A stretch of 64,000 nucleotides of DNA from assembly GCA_003576905.1 (NCBI GenBank), contig QEVG01000024.1, forward strand, positions 1 through 64,000, in the 5' to 3' direction. A model generated the notes under the pieces. It was given only the letters and a program-made list of their open reading frames with translations, was not told where the DNA came from and searched no databases. This document shows, one piece after another, positions 18,501 through 25,712 of the stretch. The position numbers were made by a program, and so were the translations under genes. The first letter of the stretch is position 1; the number at the start of each line of letters is the position of its first letter. The DNA comes from Planctomycetota bacterium (lineage in GTDB: Bacteria > Planctomycetota > Phycisphaerae > UBA1845 > UTPLA1).

Positions 18501-19040
18501 CGCCAGCGGATGGAGTGCTACCGGCGCGTCGCCGCCTGCGCTTCGGCCCGCGACGTTGAGCAGCTCTCGTCCGATCTGCGCGACGCATTCGGCCCCTATC
18601 CCGAGACCGTGGACACCCTCCTTACGCTGACCGAAATCAAGGTGCGCGCCGCAGAATGGAACATCCAGTCTGTCATCAAGCGCGAGCCGGACGTGATCTT
18701 CACCTACGAAGGCGAAGTAAAAAAGCTCGAGCCGCTTTTCGACGGCGCGAGCGGCTCGGTACGGATTCCCGACGGCCGCACCTTTCACTGGCGGCTCCCG
18801 GAAAACTTCTTTCATGGCCAGACACTCCTGCGCGTCCTTACAAACCTCTTCCGCCGCGCGGATGGCCGACCCAAGCCCGCCCGACTTCCCAGTGCGAAAA
18901 AGCGACCGGCCGCCGTGCAGGATGCGCTGCCCACTTCCGAAAAGCCGAGTGCCGGCACGCCCATCCCCGAGTCGGGCACTGAACGAGCAAAGCCGCATGC
19001 GACCCATCCGAAAAAAGCCCGTGCCGCAAAGCCCCGATAG
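15564..19040 (+). CDS. mfd: Transcription-repair coupling factor Mfd
   Basis: Mfd removes RNA polymerase stalled at DNA damage and recruits UvrA. The start is uncertain: a GTG at 15564 gives 1,158 residues, near the family norm, while a TTG at 15486 adds 26 unconserved residues. Order of parts: UvrB-homology module at the N terminus (LLLPAWETLPGEG), RNA polymerase interaction domain (DYVVHVVHGIGRY), superfamily 2 translocase with Walker A GDVGYGKTE, DEEQ box followed by RFGVEHKERLK, and TATPIPRTLHM, then helicase motifs V-VI (GRVGRYKHRAYCYM), and the D7 regulatory domain. The last 60 residues are a low-complexity Lys/Ala/Pro tail not usual for Mfd. Confidence 0.96.
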   Translation: MRVTGTIREDARFRALCARLEAGHTPLAAHGLWGSAAPILAGLLARESGRPALYLTAHLDQADDARDDIETILGRPVLLLPAWETLPGEGSAASEISAERTRLCAELLELRRGTTTAESPPFIVAPIQALMQPAPSPESLDANTLTLSAGGRRDPEDIAAFLTGRGFSRLDQVEDPGDFALRGGILDIFWTADLDPLRIEFFGDRIESIRQFEAGSQRSTRTLQTARITLPPNPGRTSPGATTTFLDFLDPRTLIVWHEALELMEVARTILDRLASPVGHFPVEAIMRNAGRFGQLHVSRFASAAAADSDTIKLHCEALPTFEARATDAVAQLIQLSAAEPVVVCCDNRGEEERLHELVAQVLSLAAKEGVAPPGKPEIETHIGLIHTGFRWTAPAADGKPSSGACTVVPHHELFRRYTQKRRLRKVAATRPIESFLDLSDGDYVVHVVHGIGRYVGMKTMRKPDSRKSEEFLTLRFADDATIHVPVSQIDLVQKYIGAKAARPPLSKLGGTRWQATKARVEEAVDEMAGDLLRIQAVRESQPGMAFPQDTHWQLEFESAFVYTETPDQLSAMREIKSDMTRPRPMDRLLCGDVGYGKTELAIRAAFKVAEFGKQVAVLVPTTVLAEQHLRTFSERMRDYPFVVDCLNRFRTPREQKKIIAATRAGQVDILIGTHRLLSKDVGFADLGLVIVDEEQRFGVEHKERLKFLRETVDVLTLTATPIPRTLHMAMIGLRDISSLATPPMDRRSITSSVCVWSDDLIREAIVRELNRDGQVYFVHNRVHSIRSIAARVQSLAPDARIIIGHGQMPGEELEEVMLRFVRREADILVCTSIIEAGLDIPNANTIIIDRADMFGLADLHQLRGRVGRYKHRAYCYMLLSPDRPLTSTAAKRLKAIEEYSELGSGFRIAMRDLEIRGAGNILGPEQSGNIAAVGYELYCQLLEKAVKRMKGEHVQERIAVHVELDVDAYIPKSYIPSDRQRMECYRRVAACASARDVEQLSSDLRDAFGPYPETVDTLLTLTEIKVRAAEWNIQSVIKREPDVIFTYEGEVKKLEPLFDGASGSVRIPDGRTFHWRLPENFFHGQTLLRVLTNLFRRADGRPKPARLPSAKKRPAAVQDALPTSEKPSAGTPIPESGTERAKPHATHPKKARAAKPR

Positions 19041-19345
19041 TGCCCGGGCTGCAATCAAGCGTACACCTCGAGGACCTGCGAGATTCCGAAAGTTATCGGA
19101 CGAACGGGTTTGGGAGACAGCTTGTTGAGTGATATGATTGGTAGAAGCCGGGAGGGGGAACTTCCCGGTCCGCCCGAACGTGCGCCGGCGGCCACTCCCC
19201 AACCGCCGAACGTGCCCACCGGAGAGGAACCGTCCTCAGTCAGGCGGAAACCTGCCCGCAAACCAGCCCCCGCTCGTGCCGGCAAATGCTGCTGGATAAG
19301 TCTTCGTGGATTCGGGCCGACGAGATGGAAGGGAATTCAGCCAAG
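19041..19345. other. Intergenic region after mfd
   Basis: 305 bp. It contains a good promoter candidate at 19110-19138 (listed separately). A 104-codon open frame from 19110 has no family features and is probably not a gene. Confidence 0.5.
19110..19138 (+). promoter_or_regulatory. Putative sigma-70-type promoter upstream of the Cys-rich dockerin gene
   Basis: TTGGGA (19110-19115), a 17-bp spacer, then TATGAT (19133-19138). It would start transcription near 19145, leaving a leader of about 200 nt before the ATG at 19346. Sequence match only. Confidence 0.45.
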
Positions 19346-21514
19346 ATGCGACAACGAGGTCTTTGCAACGTGCGATGGATTCAAGCGATCATCGTCTGGT
19401 CGATTGTCTTCACCGGCGGCGTGAGCCTTGCGCAGCCGATCGAGGGACCGGCGGAGCCGCACGCCGCGGCGACGGCGCAATCGGCGTCGCGCCCCCTGCT
19501 TTCGCCGCTGCCGGCATCGAGTCCGCTCAGGTCTCCGCGACACAGAAGCGGCACTGACGTTGACATTCGCACTGCATGGAACCTGGGAAGACCGGAGGCT
19601 GCGCCGCGTGGTACCGCCTGCACCTTCGACAACGGCGCGCCGCTCGATGATTTCAACGACCCGGCCAGTCAGCTCAGTCAATCAATGACGCCGGGATGGA
19701 ACTTCATCGCCGCCTCCGCGGATGATTTCATGCTCGGTTCGCCGGGCGATCCGGACCTGTGCCGCATCACGCTCATTCGCGCCGCGTTTCTCGTCGCCGA
19801 CGACGGATCCGGCAATCCCACGCCGACCAATACCTGGCATAGCATCATTGTCACTGTCTATTCAAATGACACGTCCATGCCGCCCGACAAGCCGTCAGCC
19901 TTTCCCGATATCAACGGCGGCCAGACGGGGCCTTTCATCGTCTCGCAGGAAGTACCGGTCGCTTCGCTTTTGAACGAGACGCTCACAGGCGAATGCCGGC
20001 CGTGTTACGTCATTGACATTCCGGTCAACTTCCTCCTGCACAAGGGCGTGAAATACTGGCTGTCGCTGGTCCCACGCCACGACGGCGCGATAAACAGCAC
20101 GCAGAGTTTCTGGTGCCTTTCGGAGACGCCGGCCTCCACCGACGACGACGCCGTGCAGTACTTTCCGCCGTTCTTCACGGATTGGGCAGCCATACCCGGC
20201 AACTCCGACGACTGCGCAACCGAGTTGGGGGCCGGGGCATACAGGAACCTGGCGTTTTCGATCCTCACCGCGGACACCCAACCCGCCGTCACAGGCGCCT
20301 GCTGCGACGACACAACCGGCGGCCCAATGGGAACCTGCTCCGACAATGAGAGCATCGTCCACTGCCAGAAGCCGAACGACCGGTTCGGCCCGAATGCGAC
20401 GTGCGTTACTCTGAATCCTGAATGCGGCGTGCAGGATCCCGGCGCATGCTGCTCGGGAGCGGGCGTCTGCCTGGACACCCTTACGCCGTTTGAGTGTTAC
20501 GTCGCCGGCGGTCAGTGGTACGTCGGCAGTTGTCCATCGTTCATTTGCCCGCCCGTGAATATTGACTGTGATCAACAAATCCCGCTCAATGGCTCTCACG
20601 TGGTCCAGGCTTTCAACACGGGTTCGGTGATGGCCGGCGCGGGAGATCCCCTGACCAACTGTGGGGCAATCCTTCAGGGCATCTGGTTCAGTTATGAAGC
20701 GGCGTGTGATGGTACGGTCACCATCAGCACGCTCGGAAGCTCGTTCGACACCGTTCTGGCCGTTTACGGCCCGGCGACAGGATGCCCCGTTAGCTGTCCC
20801 CTCCCCAGCCCCGACGGCGACTATACTGAAGCGGCGTGCAGCGATGACATCATCGGCGGCACGGATTCCTACATTGTGATGCCCGTGACGGCGGGACAGT
20901 GCCTTCTGATCCGCGTGGGCGGCAAAAACGGCGCAAGCCCGACGGGCGGCGAAGGCGTTCTGAATATCGACTGCATTCCATTCGGCTCCGGGGCATGCTG
21001 CCACGCCGACCTGTCCTGCGACACCCTGGATGAAAGCCAGTGCATCCTGCCGGGCGACCTCTTTACGCCGGGTCAGCCGTGCAACACCGCCGTCACGTGC
21101 CCGCCCGCGTGCTGCCTTGGAGACATGGACAACAACTGCGTCGTCGATACCGAAGACCTGCCGCTCTTTGTCGAGTACCTGCTGGATCCAGGCTCGGCCG
21201 GCGCGGAGGCGTTCTGCCGCGCGGACGTGAATAGGGACCTCGCAATCAATGCCCTCGACGTGCAGCCTATTATTCGCCGAATCCTCGATGGTGCGACGTG
21301 TCTCGTCGACTGCTGCCCGGGAGACTTCACCGGGGACGGACTGCTCGACGGCCTTGACCTTCAGGGAATGATAAACGCCCTCCTCACGCCGCCGCCGTGC
21401 AGCACGATTGACTTCTGTCATGCCGATGTAAATGAGGATCTGCTTATCGACTTGACCGACGCGGAGGCGCTTGTTGACCGGTTGCTCGCCGGGGACACCT
21501 GTCCGGTCCCTTGA
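19346..21514 (+). CDS. Large secreted protein with Cys-rich GACC repeats and four dockerin-like calcium loops
   Basis: Starts are possible at ATG 19286, 19325 and 19346; the last gives the cleanest signal peptide (MRQRGLCNVRW, hydrophobic core, VSLAQ) and 722 residues. An N-terminal beta-rich region of about 270 residues has no family I recognise. Three Cys-rich units follow, each starting GACC and holding about eight cysteines. Between the second and third lies a beta domain with TNCGAILQGIWFSYEA that resembles planctomycete pre-peptidase-like modules. The C terminus has two dockerin-like pairs with loops DMDNNCVVDTED, DVNRDLAINALD, DFTGDGLLDGLD and DVNEDLLIDLTD. It is an extracellular protein, probably structural or adhesive; no catalytic motif was seen. 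Confidence 0.82.
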   Translation: MRQRGLCNVRWIQAIIVWSIVFTGGVSLAQPIEGPAEPHAAATAQSASRPLLSPLPASSPLRSPRHRSGTDVDIRTAWNLGRPEAAPRGTACTFDNGAPLDDFNDPASQLSQSMTPGWNFIAASADDFMLGSPGDPDLCRITLIRAAFLVADDGSGNPTPTNTWHSIIVTVYSNDTSMPPDKPSAFPDINGGQTGPFIVSQEVPVASLLNETLTGECRPCYVIDIPVNFLLHKGVKYWLSLVPRHDGAINSTQSFWCLSETPASTDDDAVQYFPPFFTDWAAIPGNSDDCATELGAGAYRNLAFSILTADTQPAVTGACCDDTTGGPMGTCSDNESIVHCQKPNDRFGPNATCVTLNPECGVQDPGACCSGAGVCLDTLTPFECYVAGGQWYVGSCPSFICPPVNIDCDQQIPLNGSHVVQAFNTGSVMAGAGDPLTNCGAILQGIWFSYEAACDGTVTISTLGSSFDTVLAVYGPATGCPVSCPLPSPDGDYTEAACSDDIIGGTDSYIVMPVTAGQCLLIRVGGKNGASPTGGEGVLNIDCIPFGSGACCHADLSCDTLDESQCILPGDLFTPGQPCNTAVTCPPACCLGDMDNNCVVDTEDLPLFVEYLLDPGSAGAEAFCRADVNRDLAINALDVQPIIRRILDGATCLVDCCPGDFTGDGLLDGLDLQGMINALLTPPPCSTIDFCHADVNEDLLIDLTDAEALVDRLLAGDTCPVP

Positions 21515-21612
21515 CGCCGCGCCCCCCGCGCCGGATGACGAATAGGCACTCGACCACGCGGTCAGGCCGGAGCGAGGCAGCGGGGCACAGGTGCCCAACA
21601 GCCGGCGGGAAC

Positions 21613-21641
21613 TTGACGCCGGGCACATTGGACCGGATGAT
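21613..21641 (+). promoter_or_regulatory. Putative promoter of tRNA-Thr
   Basis: TTGACG (21613-21618), 17-bp spacer, GATGAT (21636-21641). Transcription would begin about 12 bp before the tRNA 5' end. The -35 matches 5 of 6 consensus bases and the -10 matches 4 of 6. Confidence 0.5.
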
Positions 21642-21659
21642 TATCTCTCTGGCGTTCAT

Positions 21660-21731
21660 GCCGACGTAGCTCAGCGGTAGAGCACGGCTTTCGTAAAGCT
21701 GAGGTCGTGGGTTCAAATCCCACCGTCGGCT
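21660..21731 (+). tRNA. tRNA-Thr (anticodon CGT)
   Basis: Complete cloverleaf: acceptor GCCGACG/CGTCGGC, D-arm GCTCAGCGGTAGAGC, anticodon stem CGGCT/AGCTG (one G-T pair) with loop TTCGTAA giving anticodon CGT, and T-arm GTGGGTTCAAATCCCAC. The discriminator base is T and CCA is not encoded. Length is 72 nt. Confidence 0.95.
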
Positions 21732-22120
21732 GTCATCCCCTCAACAGCCCCCAGAATAAGGATTTGAGCTCCGACGCCCCGCAGGATGCGGCCCGCCATC
21801 GCCGGGCCCAGACGGACCCCGAGCCCGGGCGAGCCAGGGATTCGCCGTGAGGCAGTTCGATCACCTGCAACTCCCCACGCAAGTCGCTTGCTCCCGAATC
21901 AGAACCGCGGGCACGTGCCGTCTCGGTCATTCCTACCTCTCTCTTTATGTGCTCTCCGTCATCCGCCATTCGTCACTTCCGCGAAGTCCGCCCCACGGAG
22001 CCCCGAGCGCCAGCGAGCGGGGTTCACGGCACGACCGTGCCATACACGCTGTCACCCACCCGGCGTCACAGCCCTGCATCAACCCCCTGGTCCCGAAGGG
22101 ACCGCGCATGGGTTTTTTCT

Positions 22121-22148
22121 GTTCCCTGTTCCCTGTTCCCCGTTCCCT
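22121..22148. repeat. Tandem heptamer GTTCCCT, four copies
   Basis: Four consecutive 7-bp units at 22121, 22128, 22135 and 22142; the third ends in C instead of T. It lies within non-coding sequence. Heptamer arrays like this are common as slippage-prone intergenic repeats. Confidence 0.85.
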
Positions 22149-22194
22149 TTTTGAATGTTCGCCGTTTCGCGCCCGCGCGCACTCAACCCTGCGT

Positions 22195-22218
22195 GCCTCC
22201 GCGCCTCCGGGCCTCCGT
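22195..22218. repeat. Tandem octamer with core GCCTCCG, three copies
   Basis: GCCTCCG occurs at 22195, 22203 and 22211 with 8-bp period. It lies 46 bp after the heptamer array. Confidence 0.8.
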
Positions 22219-22800
22219 GCCTTTCTTGACCCCCATTTCGACGATTCGATTCTTTGCCGTTTTGCACCCGCGCGCACGCAGAGCAAGGAGGAAGGAAATA
22301 ACCCGCGAGAGCCGCCCGGCGATCGCGCGGAAGCTCCCGCGCCCCTCGCCCCGCCCGCTCCGCGCCCAGAGGACGCCGCGATGCTTCTCTCTCGAAACCC
22401 GCAACTCACCGTTCGCGCCCCGCCCCACCCCTGTTCAGGTTCCATTCAGCCTTCCTGCGCAAGAAACGCCGTTTTTCAGGATAAAAATAATTTGTGCATG
22501 CCCCCATTCAGGTTTGCTTATTCAGACGAACGGCACATGGCATGGAAGGTCGGATGTTCTTAGAAAGGCCGTGCCTGCCCCGCGGTCCGGGCGCGATCGA
22601 CCTCGTGACAGGACGGAGGCGCGATGAGGGCCGGCGGTGCACCCCTTCCGCCCCGGCGGGCATGCGGAGACTCCGATCGGCTCGGGGTTCGATTTGGGCG
22701 GGGCCCTGTTCGGGGCACGGCGGCCCTGCGTCATGCGGCCCCGGAGAGCGGCCGGCGGCCGCCGCAACTGCCGCGGGGCCGGGCGATCAGCCGCGGCGCC

Positions 22801-22833
22801 TTGACATATTAATAAATCATGATATATTAATAG
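22801..22833 (+). promoter_or_regulatory. arsR-type promoter and AT-rich operator
   Basis: TTGACA (22801-22806), a 16-bp spacer, then TATATT (22823-22828). An ATATTAATA direct repeat occurs at 22806-22814 and 22824-22832; its core TATTAATA is itself a palindrome. The repeats lie over the promoter, a position that suits a repressor such as the ArsR protein encoded next. Predicted transcription starts only a few bases before the ATG at 22838, so the message would be nearly leaderless, and no ribosome site is present. Confidence 0.65.
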
Positions 22834-22837
22834 TAAT

Positions 22838-23143
22838 ATGCCAAGCGCGACCGCCAAACGCCGGATTCCCTTCAGCGTCCTTCAGAAATGCGCCGCCGCC
22901 TTCCGCGTCCTGGCTCATCCCCACCGACTCCGCATCGTCGAAATCCTCGCCGACCGGAAACTCTCCGTCAGCGAGCTCGCCCACCGGATCGATCTGCCCC
23001 AGGCCGCGTGCAGCCAGCACCTGAACCTCATGCGGGCGTTCGGCCTCCTTTCGGCCACCCGCAACGGGAAGACCGTTTACTACGAAGTCGCCAACCGCAG
23101 CGCCATCCACATCATCGACTGCATCCGCACGCACGAAATGTGA
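22838..23143 (+). CDS. ArsR-family winged-helix transcriptional regulator
   Basis: A 101-residue regulator. The helix-turn-helix runs LSVSELAHRIDLPQAACSQHLNLMRAFGLL, followed by the wing ATRNGKTVYYEVANRS, the classical ArsR/SmtB layout. A CVC metal box is not present, so it may sense a non-metal ligand or a redox/sulfur signal. One Cys lies in the recognition helix region and another near the C terminus (HIIDCIRTHEM), which could form a thiol switch. The sulfur-redox fusion gene starts 46 bp downstream on the same strand, so this regulator very likely controls it as well as itself. Confidence 0.9.
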   Translation: MPSATAKRRIPFSVLQKCAAAFRVLAHPHRLRIVEILADRKLSVSELAHRIDLPQAACSQHLNLMRAFGLLSATRNGKTVYYEVANRSAIHIIDCIRTHEM

Positions 23144-23189
23144 TCCGCCGCCGACGCGCCGCATCATCAACCGCAAGGAGATCGCCACC

Positions 23190-25712
23190 ATGTCCGACAG
23201 AACCCGACTCGTCATCATCGGCGGTGTCGCCGGGGGCGCAACCGCCGCCGCCCGTGCCAGGCGCCTCAGCGAAGCCGCCGAGATCATCGTTCTCGAACGC
23301 GGCCCTTACGTCTCCTTCGCCAACTGCGGACTGCCCTATCACATCGGCGGCGAGATCGCCGACCGGGCCAAACTGCTGCTCCAGACGCCCGAGAGCCTAA
23401 AGGCCCGCCACAATCTCGACGTGCGCGTCCGAAGCGAAGTTGCGTCGATCGACCGGGCCGCGCGAAGAGTGACGGTTCGAAACGTCGAGAGCGGCGCGGT
23501 CTACGAACTGCCCTACGACAAGCTCATCATCTCCACCGGCGCCGCGCCGATCCGCCCGCCGCTGCCGGGCATCGATCACCCCAGGATCTTCACGCTTCGC
23601 AACGTGCCCGACATGGATCGCATCAGGGCGGCGGCCGAGGCGGCACGCAGCGCGATCGTGATCGGCGGCGGTTTCATCGGACTTGAGGTCGCGGAGAACC
23701 TGCGCCGGCGCGGCATGGCCGTTCACCTCGTCGAGATGCTCGACCAGGTCATGCCGCCGCTCGATCGCGAGATGGCCGGAACCATCGCCGGGCAGTTGGT
23801 TTTGCACGGCGTGGAGCTTCATCTGTCGGACGCCGTGGAGTCGTTCGCCGATTCCAAGGGGGCGGTCGCGGCGAAGCTAAAGAGCGGGGCGACGCTGACC
23901 GCGGACTTCGCCGTTCTCTCGATCGGCGTGCGTCCGGAGTCGAAGCTCGCCCAGGAGGCGGGCCTGGCGATCGGCGAGCGCGGCGGCATCGCGGTCAACG
24001 AACACATGCAGACAAGCGACCCGCACATCTACGCGGTCGGCGATGCGGTGGTCACGAAGGACTACGTGACCGGAGCCGACACACTGATTCCCCTTGCCGG
24101 ACCTGCCAACCGCCAGGGGCGCATTGCCGCGGACAACATCTTCGGCAAGGCAAGTACGTATCGCGGCTCACAGGGGACGAGCATCGTCCGCGTGTTCGAC
24201 CTCGTCGTCGCCATGACCGGCGCGAGCGAAAAGGTGCTTAAGCGCGCGGGAAAGGCATACGAGAAAGTCTACCTTCATCCGGCGCACCACGTCGGCTACT
24301 TTCCGGGGGCCGAGCAGATGTCAATCAAGCTGCTCTTCGCGCCGGACAGCGGCCGCGTGCTGGGCGCGCAGATCGTCGGCGGAGTGGGCGTCGACAAGCG
24401 CATCGACGTGATCGCGACGGCCATCCAGGCGCGCATGAGCGTGTTTGACCTCGAAGAAATGGAACTGGCGTACGCGCCGCAGTTCGGCGCGGCCAAGGAC
24501 CCGGTCAACATGGCCGGCTTTGTCGCGGCCAATGTCGTGCGCGGCGACGCGCGCGTGGCGCACGCGGACGCCCTTCCCGACGGCGTGCTGCTCGATGTCC
24601 GCACGCCCGCCGAAAATGCGGCGGGGGCGATACCGGGGTCGATCCTGATCCCGATCGACGAGCTTCGCGCGCGCCACACCGAGCTGCCGAGGGGACGTCC
24701 GATCATCGCATATTGTGCCGTCGGCCTGCGGGGGTACACGGCGTCGCGCATGCTCTCAGAGCTTGGCTACGACGTGCGCAATATCTCCGGCGGATACAGG
24801 ACGTATCGCATGTTTCACCCGGAGCCGACGGTGTCGCCAAGCGCGCCGCCGCGCGAGCCGGCAAATGCCGGAAGGCGCGCCGAATCGCCCGCCGCATGCG
24901 GGGGAGAGATCGATTGCAGCGGAACGTCGGCGGCTGCCGTCCGATCCGCCGGGATCGAAGGGCCCCGTGCCGATTCGGAACTCGACGTGCGCGGCCAGCA
25001 GTGTCCCGGCCCGATCGTCGCCGTCTGCGACGCGCTGCGCACGCTTCACGACGGCGACGTGCTCCGCGTGCGCGCCACCGACCCCGGATTCCTGGCCGAC
25101 ATGCCGGCGTGGTGCCGACAGACCGGCAATGAGCTGATCGAAGTGCGCCCGGAGAACGGGCACTTTGTCGCCACGATTCGAAAGCAGGAGCCCGGCGGAC
25201 AGGCGGTAGCCGATGCGCGGTCCGCGCCGGCGGGACAGGTCCACCGCGACAAGACGATCATCGTCTTTTCCAGCGAACTCGACCGGGTGATGGCCGCGCT
25301 GATCATCGCCAACGGCGCTGCGTCGATGGGCCAGAAGGTGACGCTCTTTTTCACGTTCTGGGGCCTGAACGTCCTTCGAAGGCCCGGCGCGTCGGCGTCG
25401 AACAAGCCGCTGATGGACCGGCTGTTCGGATGGATGATGCCGGCCGGCGCGGAGCGGCTGTCGCTTTCGAAGATGAACATGGCGGGCATGGGAGCGGCGA
25501 TGATGAAGCGGACCATGCGCACCAAGCGCGTAGCGTCACTCAAGGAGCTGATCGAGACCGCACGGAAAAGCGGCGTCCGGCTGGTGGCGTGCGCGATGTC
25601 GATGGACGTGATGGGCATTCGCCGCGAAGAACTGATCGACGGCGTGGAGATCGGCGGCGTCGGCACCTATCTCGACGCGACCGCGACGGCCAATGCCAAC
25701 CTGTTCATTTAG
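23190..25712 (+). CDS. CoA-disulfide reductase-like flavoprotein fused to rhodanese, TusA and DsrE-like domains
   Basis: An 840-residue, four-module protein with an AAGGAG ribosome site. Residues 1-450: FAD/NAD(P)H disulfide reductase with the single active Cys46 in SFANCGLPY, typical of CoA-disulfide reductase and NADH-dependent persulfide reductases. Residues 455-550: rhodanese domain, active Cys in YCAVGLRGY. Residues 595-670: TusA/SirA domain with the CPGP motif. Residues 687-840: DsrE/DrsE-like domain (KTIIVFSSELDRVMAALIIANGA). Together they suggest movement of sulfane sulfur as protein persulfides and its reduction to sulfide or transfer onward. Two- and three-domain versions are known; having all four in one chain is less usual. 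It sits downstream of the ArsR gene and ends 4 bp into the convergent rtcB. Confidence 0.93.
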   Translation: MSDRTRLVIIGGVAGGATAAARARRLSEAAEIIVLERGPYVSFANCGLPYHIGGEIADRAKLLLQTPESLKARHNLDVRVRSEVASIDRAARRVTVRNVESGAVYELPYDKLIISTGAAPIRPPLPGIDHPRIFTLRNVPDMDRIRAAAEAARSAIVIGGGFIGLEVAENLRRRGMAVHLVEMLDQVMPPLDREMAGTIAGQLVLHGVELHLSDAVESFADSKGAVAAKLKSGATLTADFAVLSIGVRPESKLAQEAGLAIGERGGIAVNEHMQTSDPHIYAVGDAVVTKDYVTGADTLIPLAGPANRQGRIAADNIFGKASTYRGSQGTSIVRVFDLVVAMTGASEKVLKRAGKAYEKVYLHPAHHVGYFPGAEQMSIKLLFAPDSGRVLGAQIVGGVGVDKRIDVIATAIQARMSVFDLEEMELAYAPQFGAAKDPVNMAGFVAANVVRGDARVAHADALPDGVLLDVRTPAENAAGAIPGSILIPIDELRARHTELPRGRPIIAYCAVGLRGYTASRMLSELGYDVRNISGGYRTYRMFHPEPTVSPSAPPREPANAGRRAESPAACGGEIDCSGTSAAAVRSAGIEGPRADSELDVRGQQCPGPIVAVCDALRTLHDGDVLRVRATDPGFLADMPAWCRQTGNELIEVRPENGHFVATIRKQEPGGQAVADARSAPAGQVHRDKTIIVFSSELDRVMAALIIANGAASMGQKVTLFFTFWGLNVLRRPGASASNKPLMDRLFGWMMPAGAERLSLSKMNMAGMGAAMMKRTMRTKRVASLKELIETARKSGVRLVACAMSMDVMGIRREELIDGVEIGGVGTYLDATATANANLFI

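Larger units (their letters stand above)
21732..22800. other. 1.1 kb non-coding stretch with short tandem repeats
   Basis: No gene could be supported between tRNA-Thr and the ArsR promoter. Overlapping frames of 60-240 codons exist on both strands, but their products are Arg/Pro-rich and have no family features or ribosome sites. The stretch includes heptamer and octamer tandem repeats (22121-22148 and 22195-22218). It may be decayed sequence or a slot that gathers extragenic repeats. Confidence 0.55.

Noticed and set aside
16572-19202. 876-codon open frame on the minus strand opposite mfd
   Set aside because: It is fully antisense to a certain gene, its product is rich in Arg, Asp and His without any family pattern, and high GC makes such antisense frames common.
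19110-19424. 104-codon frame before the Cys-rich protein
   Set aside because: No family match, Pro/Arg-rich, starts at a TTG inside the predicted promoter.
22121-22218. CRISPR array
   Set aside because: The repeats are 7-8 bp, contiguous and without spacers.
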